NCBI RefSeq assembly: GCF_001634285.1
Contig: NZ_CP015438.1
Coordinates: 1,004,001-1,068,000 of the forward strand
Direction: 5' to 3'
Source of the DNA: Anoxybacillus amylolyticus
Lineage (GTDB): Bacteria; Bacillota; Bacilli; Bacillales; Anoxybacillaceae
DNA: 64,000 nt
The notes below the pieces were generated by a model. The model worked only from the letters and a program-made list of their open reading frames with translations. It made no database searches and was not told the DNA's origin. Shown one piece after another: positions 56,199 to 62,912 of this stretch. The translations under genes were made by a program, and so were the position numbers. Each line of letters opens with the position of its first letter. Position 1 is the first letter of the stretch.

Positions 56199-58559
56199 AT
56201 GGAAATAAACCGGAACGTTCGCGCATCGGTCGCTCGTTCAACCCAAAACAGCTTTTTAAAGTCTGTCTTAATTTTTACTATTTTAATCAGTTTCACCGTT
56301 CTATTAGTCGGCGGATACTGGATTTTTAAAGAAATGGCACCGCGCCCGAAAGAAGTCCGTAGCGAGAGTGGGGAAGTGTTATTTACAAAAGAATCGATTA
56401 TCGGTGGACAATCGGTTTTCCAAAAATATGGGTTGATGGATTATGGGACGGTTCTCGGGCACGGTTCGTATATGGGACCTGACTACACTGCCCAAGCGTT
56501 AAAAGTGTATACGGAAGGAATGCAAGACTACAAAGCAAATGAATTGTACCATAAGCCATTTAAACAGCTATCGAGCGATGAACAGCAAATCATTCGCCAA
56601 AAAGTCATCAAAGAAATGAAGAAAAACCGTTATAACCCTGTAACAGATGTGCTCGTTTTAACGGGTTCCCAAGTGTATGGATTAGAACAAGTGCGGGATT
56701 ATTACAAAAATGTATTTACAAATGGTGATGGATGGGGACTGAAAAAAGGACTTATCCAAGAAAGCCATATGCCAAAAAGTGGTCGCGCTTGGGTCGCGGA
56801 CGGTGATCAAACAAAGCAAATCGCTGATTTCTTCTTCTGGACAGCGTGGCTATCAAGCACATTGCGAAATGGAGATACGATTACGTACACAAACAACTGG
56901 CCGTACTATGACGATGCGGGAAATACAATGTCGTTCTCCGCGATCTGGTGGAGCGGGGCAAGTGCAACGATTTTAGTATTGTTTGTTGCGATCATTTTAT
57001 TCATTCAGCACCGCTATCAACTTAGCATGCAAGAAGCGTATAAAGACGGTCAATTCCCAATAATTGATCTACGTAAACAACCATTAACCGCTTCACAAGT
57101 AAAAACAGGAAAATACTTTGCGGTTGTTTCGGTTTTATTCTTCGTTCAATCGATGTTCGGCGCACTATTGGCGCACTATTATGTTGAGCCAGATAGTTTT
57201 TTTGGAATCAAATGGATTCATGACATCTTGCCATTTAACATTGCAAAAGGATACCATTTACAATTAGCGATTTTCTGGATTGCTACTTCATGGCTAGGCA
57301 TGGGGATTTTCATTGCACCGCTTGTCGGTGGCTATGAACCGAAAAAACAAGGGTTGCTTGTCGATATCTTGTTCTGGGCGCTCGTTGTGCTCGTCGGTGG
57401 AAGTATGCTTGGTGAATGGTTAGGTGTTAATGGTTATTTAGGAAACGGATGGTTCCTATTCGGTGATCAAGGATGGGAATATATTGAATTAGGACGTATT
57501 TGGCAAATTGTATTAGTTGTCGGTATGTTAATTTGGTTGTTTATTGTGTATCGGGGCATTAAGAGTGGATTAAAGCGGGAAAGCGATAAAGGCGGCTTAA
57601 TTCACTTGTTGTTCTACTCAGCAATCGCGGTTCCATTCTTTTACGTATTTGCGTTCTTTATTAATCCAAATACAAACTTTACGATGGCAGACTATTGGAG
57701 ATGGTGGATTATTCACTTATGGGTGGAGGGCATTTTTGAAGTATTTGCTGTTGTTGTCATCGGGTTCTTGTTAGTACAAATGAAATTAGTGACGAAAAAA
57801 TCGACCATTCGCGCGCTTTATTTCCAATTGATTATTTTGCTTGGCAGCGGCGTCATCGGAATCGGTCACCACTATTATTACAACGGCTCGGCGGAAATTT
57901 GGATTGCTCTTGGTGCCGTCTTCTCCGCGCTTGAAGTGATTCCGCTTACGTTGCTTGTCCTTGAAGCGTATGAGCAATACAAAATGATGCGCGACGGTGG
58001 AGTTGACTTCCCGTATAAAGCGACTTTCTGGTTTTTAATTTCGACAGCGATTTGGAACTTAGTCGGCGCAGGGGTGCTTGGTTTCTTAATTAACTTGCCA
58101 GCTGTTAGCTACTTTGAACACGGACAATTTTTAACGCCGACGCACGGCCATGGTGCGATGATGGGCGTGTACGGTATGTTTGGTATTGCTGTGTTGCTTT
58201 ACTCGCTTCGCAACATCGTCAAACCAGAAGCGTGGAATGACAAATGGCTCAAATTCTCATGCTGGATGTTAAACATCGGGCTTGCTGGAATGATTGTGGT
58301 GACATTGTTGCCGATTGGTATGATGCAATTGAAAGAAGCGTTCTTGCACGGCTACTGGGTATCACGTTCGCCAGAGTTTCTAAAACAAGACATCGTGCAA
58401 AACTTGCTTACGCTTCGTTCTATTCCAGACACGATTTTCTTAGTCGGCGTCATTACGCTGATGGTCTTTAGCGTCAAAGCGTTGTTCCATTTGCGCAAAC
58501 CGACCCATCAAGAAGAACAAGCGCTACCAGTTCCGGACTTAGCGAAAGAAGTTGAGTAA
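56199..58559 (+). CDS. norB: Quinol-dependent nitric-oxide reductase (qNOR)
   Basis: A 786-residue single-subunit qNOR that reduces NO to N2O with quinol electrons. An N-terminal span (about residues 20-45) and a 190-residue extracytoplasmic cytochrome-c-like region without CxxCH precede the 12-span catalytic core. Heme and non-heme-iron histidines are seen in KGYHLQLAIFW, IIHLWVEGIFEVF, GIGHHYYYNG and PTHGHGAMMGVYG, with Glu residues near the active site. It detoxifies NO or serves in anaerobic respiration. AAAAGGAAGGTGG precedes the ATG. Confidence 0.95.
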   Translation: MEINRNVRASVARSTQNSFLKSVLIFTILISFTVLLVGGYWIFKEMAPRPKEVRSESGEVLFTKESIIGGQSVFQKYGLMDYGTVLGHGSYMGPDYTAQALKVYTEGMQDYKANELYHKPFKQLSSDEQQIIRQKVIKEMKKNRYNPVTDVLVLTGSQVYGLEQVRDYYKNVFTNGDGWGLKKGLIQESHMPKSGRAWVADGDQTKQIADFFFWTAWLSSTLRNGDTITYTNNWPYYDDAGNTMSFSAIWWSGASATILVLFVAIILFIQHRYQLSMQEAYKDGQFPIIDLRKQPLTASQVKTGKYFAVVSVLFFVQSMFGALLAHYYVEPDSFFGIKWIHDILPFNIAKGYHLQLAIFWIATSWLGMGIFIAPLVGGYEPKKQGLLVDILFWALVVLVGGSMLGEWLGVNGYLGNGWFLFGDQGWEYIELGRIWQIVLVVGMLIWLFIVYRGIKSGLKRESDKGGLIHLLFYSAIAVPFFYVFAFFINPNTNFTMADYWRWWIIHLWVEGIFEVFAVVVIGFLLVQMKLVTKKSTIRALYFQLIILLGSGVIGIGHHYYYNGSAEIWIALGAVFSALEVIPLTLLVLEAYEQYKMMRDGGVDFPYKATFWFLISTAIWNLVGAGVLGFLINLPAVSYFEHGQFLTPTHGHGAMMGVYGMFGIAVLLYSLRNIVKPEAWNDKWLKFSCWMLNIGLAGMIVVTLLPIGMMQLKEAFLHGYWVSRSPEFLKQDIVQNLLTLRSIPDTIFLVGVITLMVFSVKALFHLRKPTHQEEQALPVPDLAKEVE

Positions 58560-58568
58560 ACGTACAAG

Positions 58569-58604
58569 GTTGACCTAAAAGCGGTTGCTTTTAGGTCAAC
58601 TTTT
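58569..58604 (+). terminator. Terminator of the qNOR gene
   Basis: GTTGACCTAAAAGC, loop GGTT, GCTTTTAGGTCAAC then TTTT: a perfect 14-bp stem. Confidence 0.9.
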
Positions 58605-58768
58605 CATTTTACGAAAAACACAACAAAATTTTTATTGACAGAATTGATATTTTTTTTATTATTCCATCATCATCCAATCATGTGGGAAAAGAGTGGTATT
58701 TTTCATTGATCATGGCTTAGCAACGAACGTTGTTCCAACAAAAGGGCAGGGGCAAAGGAGCGGGGGAG

Positions 58769-60091
58769 ATGTCTTTTTGGGGTTCATTAAGCAAACTAGG
58801 GCATTTGGTCGAGAAAAAGGTAGAGCAGACGGTAAAGCATGTCGCCAATGACGTCAAAAAAGTAGAGAAGACCATTCGACAAGCCGTTCAGCACGTAGAA
58901 AAGAAAGTCGAGCCAGTGGGGAAACAAGTCGTAAAGGATACGGTGCACATTAGCCAAAAGGCAAAGGAAGCTTTTCATCAAGCGGAAAAGAAAGCGGAAC
59001 AAATGGGAAAGCACGTTGCTCATGAGGTGAAACAAGCGGAGAAAGCGATTCAAAACGTTGAAAAGAAAGTGGAACATGTCGCGAAACAAGCAGTGAGAGA
59101 TACGGTACAGATTAGTCAGAAGGCACAAAAAGCATTTCACGAGGCGGAAAAGAAGACAGAGCAAGCTATAAAGCACGTCGCACATAATGTGAAACAAGCG
59201 GTATCCGAAGCGCTCCATCCTATTGAACATAAGATAAAAAAAGAAATCAAAGATACAGAGAAAACGATCGAACGCAGTGCACATCAACTAGAAAAGAAAG
59301 CAGAGCATGCCGCTAAGCAGGTGGTTCATGATATAATCAATGCAGGACAAAACGCCGAGCGAACGGTTCGGCAAGTAGGAAAAAACATCGAAAAATCGGT
59401 ACATGAGTTTTCGAAACATCGGCTCGAAAGTACGATGGAATTTGCTAGAGGCGCAGGCGATGCGGCGTTGGCGGATGTAACGTTTAATTTTGTGCAACAA
59501 CGATCTTACAATAGTAAACATCCTGTTGCATACGAAGCGGGTCAGATGGTAGGACATGCGGTATGGACGATAGGAGGCATAAAAGTAACCGAGATATCCT
59601 CTGCAATCGGAGTAGGTGGAGCAGCAGTTAGTTTGAGCGGAGGTGGAGCATTTGCTGGGGTTCCTGCAATGGCTGCTGGTGCTGCAGGAATGACTGTTGG
59701 AGGAGTGATGATGAAAACAGGGATTACAAACTTCTCCAAAAGTGCAAGCGACTTGTCCCAGCAACTAAGTCGGAGTGAAGGTGTTTCAGAAGGAGTAACA
59801 AAGGGGACGGGAAATGCTTTCGAGGTTGCCAAGAACGGAGGAAAGCATTCAGGGTTTTATAAACAATATGTTAACAAGTCTGATGATGAGATTCGTAAAG
59901 GAATTCAATCAATCGAAAAACAAATAGCAGAACATCAGGACAAAATTAAAAATCCAGAGGCACATATACCTAACTTTAGAGACTTAGACCCAAGACAACA
60001 GGAAGCATTAATCAATAAAAAATGGCCTTCTGACATTCAAAGACAATTGGAGCAAAAAGAAATTCTTGAAGGTATTCTAAGGAGTAGATAA
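58769..60091 (+). CDS. Polymorphic toxin with amphipathic helical repeats and variable C-terminal domain
   Basis: A 440-residue protein in three parts. (1) Residues 1-225: Lys/Glu/His/Val-rich amphipathic helices with no signal peptide, containing two tandem units of about 53 residues that open with VEKKVE(P/H)V(G/A)KQ(V/A)V(K/R)DTV(H/Q)ISQKA (about 44-96 and 97-150) and a weaker third (LEKKAEHAAKQVVHDI, about 174). (2) Residues about 255-320: Gly/Ala/Val-rich hydrophobic segment, like the pre-toxin membrane region of other polymorphic toxins. (3) Residues 360-440: the tip, HSGFYKQYVNKSDDEIRKGI, SIEKQIAEHQDKIKNPEAHI and LDPRQQEALINKKWPSDI, a pattern I recall from CdiA/Rhs-type C-termini; the activity is not known to me. 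Start 58769 follows AAAGGAG; 58730 is too far up. A small gene follows after 2 bases. Base use becomes clearly AT-richer in part 3. Confidence 0.72.
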   Translation: MSFWGSLSKLGHLVEKKVEQTVKHVANDVKKVEKTIRQAVQHVEKKVEPVGKQVVKDTVHISQKAKEAFHQAEKKAEQMGKHVAHEVKQAEKAIQNVEKKVEHVAKQAVRDTVQISQKAQKAFHEAEKKTEQAIKHVAHNVKQAVSEALHPIEHKIKKEIKDTEKTIERSAHQLEKKAEHAAKQVVHDIINAGQNAERTVRQVGKNIEKSVHEFSKHRLESTMEFARGAGDAALADVTFNFVQQRSYNSKHPVAYEAGQMVGHAVWTIGGIKVTEISSAIGVGGAAVSLSGGGAFAGVPAMAAGAAGMTVGGVMMKTGITNFSKSASDLSQQLSRSEGVSEGVTKGTGNAFEVAKNGGKHSGFYKQYVNKSDDEIRKGIQSIEKQIAEHQDKIKNPEAHIPNFRDLDPRQQEALINKKWPSDIQRQLEQKEILEGILRSR

Positions 60092-60093
60092 AA

Positions 60094-60327
60094 ATGGATG
60101 AACAATTAAGGGGTTTTTTGGAAGATTTGATTACACTTATTCAGGAAAAGTACAATGAAACATTAATAGTGCCTACTGATGAGTCCGCCGAGGACAAATC
60201 TTTCAGATTGGGCTCAAATTTCGCATATTTTGATATACTTGATTTGATTGAATCTCAATTGACAGTACATGGGCTAGATTCTAATTTCCTAGGGAAAATA
60301 TCACCAACATTGGGTGAAAAGATTTAA
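60094..60327 (+). CDS. Candidate immunity protein
   Basis: A 77-residue acidic, mainly helical protein (MDEQLRGFLEDLITLIQEKYNETLIVPTDESAEDKSFRLGSNFAYFDILDLIESQLTVHG...). Its ATG is two bases after the toxin stop and its AAGGAG ribosome site is in the last toxin codons, so the pair is translationally coupled. Small acidic partners directly after a polymorphic toxin are usually its cognate immunity protein; that is inference from context, no family is recognised. It is AT-rich like the toxin tip, as though both were acquired together. Confidence 0.68.
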   Translation: MDEQLRGFLEDLITLIQEKYNETLIVPTDESAEDKSFRLGSNFAYFDILDLIESQLTVHGLDSNFLGKISPTLGEKI

Positions 60328-60531
60328 ACTATTGCTAAGTTTACTTCTTCTAAGTGTGATCGTACAATACAACCAACAAGGCCAACACTATATAAGTTGA
60401 AATTTTGTTTTACATCCAGCGGAGCACTCACCGCGTTATATCATATCGGTTTGTATTTAGATGAAAACGGAAACGAAAAATTGGAAATTCTTTATTGCAA
60501 ATTATATAGAAAACTCGACAAACACGCTTAG
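60328..60531 (+). pseudogene. Startless open frame, possible immunity-gene relic
   Basis: Directly after the immunity stop and in the same frame lies an open stretch without a credible start: TIAKFTSSKCDRTIQPTRP..., SSGALTALYHIGLYLDENGNEKLEILYCKLYRKLDKHA. The LYLDENGNEKLEI part looks like real protein. It may be the 3' end of an older immunity gene left when a new toxin tip moved in. Low certainty. Confidence 0.3.
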
Positions 60532-60603
60532 ACCAACTTTCAAAGGCTTATTCCCAACTTGAACAGGAGTATATAAGACCCTAGAGAAGAGGTGATTGTT
60601 ACA

Positions 60604-60708
60604 GTGAAACCTATATACGAGGGGCAATCCCTTAGACCGAGCGAGTTTAAAATTGACTACTCAATAAATGGTAAAAAATATTCAGAGAGATTGATTAACT
60701 ATTCATGA
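60604..60708 (+). other. 34-residue open frame, possible toxin-tail relic
   Basis: GTG at 60604 behind AGAAGAGGTGATTG opens MKPIYEGQSLRPSEFKIDYSINGKKYSERLINYS. It could be a short gene or the C-terminal remnant of a displaced toxin; it is immediately followed by a YezG-type immunity relic, the order expected for toxin tail then immunity gene. Confidence 0.3.
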
Positions 60709-60725
60709 GGTAAATAAAGTATAAT

Positions 60726-60895
60726 ATGGAATGTATATACCAAAAAAATTGCAAATATATTAGTTGATATGATTCCTGAGAAATGGAAAAAGATCCTGTT
60801 ATACGCTGAATTTAGAGAAGGCTATAAAAAAATTTTTTTCTATTATTATCCAATGGACAGAGAGGAGCCAGTATATAGTCTTGATATACCTGATC
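60726..60895 (+). pseudogene. YezG-family immunity protein, frameshifted and cut by IS630
   Basis: MECIYQKIANILVDMIPEKW, then KKILLYAEFREGYKKIFFYY, then YPMDREEPVYSLDIPDL is read if one A is dropped from the A7 run at 60742-60748; as written the ATG frame stops after 13 codons. The pattern Y-x-K-I-A-x-I-L-V-D-M-I-P-E-x-W and F-Y-Y-Y-P with Y-S-x-D-I-P is that of YezG (DUF600), the immunity partner of YeeF-type toxins in B. subtilis. The sequence breaks exactly at the TA where the IS630 element begins; no continuation is seen on its far side. Confidence 0.72.
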
Positions 60896-62088
60896 TATAT
60901 ACATCCAAATTGACATTTTAACCTCTGGTTCACGCAGCACACCCGATGCGGCGCAACACTTCATCTGGGTGCTGCAACACATATTGTTCAAAACGAGTAA
61001 TAGACTGGGCAATGTCGTTTTGATCTTTATGCAAGACGTTAGCAATGACTTCATCTTTCAGCCATTTCCATAACCGTTCAATCGGGTTTAACTGTGGAGA
61101 ATACGGTGGCAAATAGATAAAGTGAAATGCAGCGCCTTCGTCGCTATCGAGGAATGCTTGCACCATGTTGGCATGATGAATACGTGCATTGTCCAACACA
61201 AGCACGATGAATCGATCCGAATATTTCTCTTTCAACAGGCGCAAAAAGTCTAGGAACGTCTCGGCATTGGCGGATGAAGCACGATGAAATACAACATCGC
61301 CTTGTTGAACGTCGACCGCACCAAAAATGGACACATGGGCATGATGACCGTAACTCGGGATTTGTTTTTGCTTGCCTACTTCTGCCCATGTCGTACGAAG
61401 CGCTTGATAGGCACGAACATGTGTCTCATCTACATAAAACATGGTAACGTTCTCGGTGATTAGTTTTTTTTTATAAATTCGAGCTCCTTTTGAAAAGCAG
61501 CTTGACGCTCAGGGGCACCTTTCACCAGCTTGTAGGTTGGATGTGTCCACGATAAACGAAGACGATGTAACAACTTGCGAATGCCTTCACGTGACATAAA
61601 CACACCATATGTTTGTTGGATGTAAGATTGCAAAATACGTGTGTTCCATGAGGAAGAAATGCCCCAACCGACATCAACGGGGGTGGTGGTTAACACAAGT
61701 TGTCTGAGTTCTTGTTGCTGTTCTTCGGTAAGAAACGGTACACGACCGGGTGGTAAGCGGCGATCGAGTAAATGATCGAGTCCTCCTTCGTTAAAGCGTG
61801 AGACGTAGAGGGCAACCGATTGACGGCATAGATTGACCATTTTCGCAACATCTTTTCCGAGATACCCTTCCATGACGAGACGAACGGCGGTAACCCGAAC
61901 GCGAAGCGAAGCATCTTTGATTTTCCGTTCTTGTTTCCGAAGTGTTCGAGGGGTCCAGCCGTGATCATTTGTAATTTTAAGACGTTTCATGTCATTTCCG
62001 CTCCTTTTATACGTGGGTATTTAGGAGCAGTATAACCATAGAAAAAGGCGTTCATACAGAAGTCATTGCTTTAAAGTGCATGTATATA
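60896..62088. mobile_element. IS630-family insertion sequence
   Basis: About 1193 bp. Ends read TATATACATCCAAATTGACA at 60896 and, on the other strand, TATATACATGCACTTTAAAG at 62088, so they share an imperfect inverted repeat starting TATATACAT with TA at both edges, as expected of TA-targeting IS630 elements. The transposase is on the minus strand in two overlapping-phase frames. It interrupts the YezG-type relic. Confidence 0.75.
60930..61990 (-). CDS. IS630-family transposase, likely made by -1 frameshifting
   Basis: Frame 1 (61990-61460, 176 residues) has the N-terminal helix-turn-helix domain (RVTAVRLVMEGYLGKDVAKMVNLCRQSVALYVSRF, then DRRLPPGRVPFLTEEQQQEL). Frame 2 (to 60930) has the DDE domain: MFYVDETHVR (D), LVLDNARIHHANMV (D), LPPYSPQLNPIERLWKWLK (E). 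The junction is an A9 run (61464-61472 on the complement) just before the frame-1 stop; a -1 slip gives ...EFIKKKLITENVTMFYVDETH, which joins both parts smoothly. Programmed slippage on A runs is common in such elements, but a simple mutation cannot be ruled out. Confidence 0.8.
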
Positions 62089-62356
62089 GTAAGGGGTTGT
62101 GGAAAAATATGCATATAGAATCATCACGGGGTGATCCGTCTTTTTTGTTTTTTTGGAATACAGAATATTCCGTCTTATTAGTGTGCTGGCATACCCTATT
62201 GAAACGCAGAAATCTTGACATTTAGGTAATGAAGTTTATGCAATGTTAGTGATTTAAATTAATTTGCAGAAACATAGGGAACGTAGTAATCATATCTTGG
62301 GGGTTAATCGTAGAAAGCATACGAATGTGGTTACATGGCTATAATAGAATTTCTGT
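62089..62356. other. Non-coding, AT-rich interval between IS630 and the orphan toxin cassette
   Basis: No gene is supported in this stretch. A small hairpin ATCAC-GGG-GTGAT (62123-62135) followed by CCGTCTTTTTTG could be a terminator remnant. The expected continuation of the YezG-type gene is absent, so a deletion accompanied or followed the IS630 insertion. Confidence 0.5.
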
Positions 62357-62912
62357 CAAAGTGCGCGCGTCCAGATTTTTGTTCCGGACCTTTTCTATGA
62401 ATCAGGAAAAATGACCGGGCATGCGGTATCAACGATTGCGGGGATGATCGAAACAGGCGGGTCTGAAGCTCTCGAAGTCGGTGGTGCATCATTGACAGCG
62501 ACTGGAGAAGGAGTGTTTGTGGGAGTTCCCGCCATGGCGATGACCGGAGAGGGAATGGCCTACGGTCAAGCGGAAACAGCGTTAAGCTTTCACCGTTTGG
62601 TCAAAAACGCCGAAGAACTGTACCAGCGAATGAGCCGGGGCGAAGGCGTTTCGGGGAAAGCGGTTAAGGAGATGGACGAAGCTGAGGGGCTTGCTAAGGG
62701 GACGAAGAAAACTAGACCATCATGGAGACAATCTGAAATTGATGTAGGGAAAGAATATCCTGGTTATCGTGAACAAGTATCATTTAAAGATGGCAATGAA
62801 GTAAGTCATGGCACTAAAAATAGTTCGAGACCAGATTTTTATATCAACGGTCATAGTATAGAAGTTAAGAATTATAAAGTGACTACGTCTTCCCGAAGAA
62901 GTAACTTAATAA
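62357..62912 (+). pseudogene. Orphan toxin cassette with PD-(D/E)xK-like nuclease tip, truncated at both ends
   Basis: The open frame (first ATG 62411) reads ESGKMTGHAVSTIAGMIETG, which aligns with EAGQMVGHAVWTIGGIKVTE of the first toxin, through GVPAMAMTGEG / GVPAMAAGAAG and MSRGEGVSGKAVK / LSRSEGVSEGVTKG. The helical N-terminal half is missing and a stop lies just upstream. The tip differs fully: SWRQSEIDVGKEYPGYREQV ... RPDFYINGHSIEVKNYKVTT, a PD...(I)EVK motif of restriction-endonuclease-fold toxins. The IS701-like copy 2 cuts it at 62913 after RSNLI, adding nine foreign residues and a stop (62939-62941). Its immunity gene, if any, lies beyond the window. Confidence 0.72.

Noticed and set aside
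59000-59215. Tandem repeats in the toxin trunk considered as a CRISPR or DNA repeat array
   Set aside because: The units are about 160 bp, diverged at DNA level and in frame, so they are protein repeats, not spacers and repeats.
58796-59287. 163-residue minus-strand frame in the toxin trunk
   Set aside because: Phe/Leu/Cys-rich reverse of Lys/Glu/His-rich helix codons; shadow frame.
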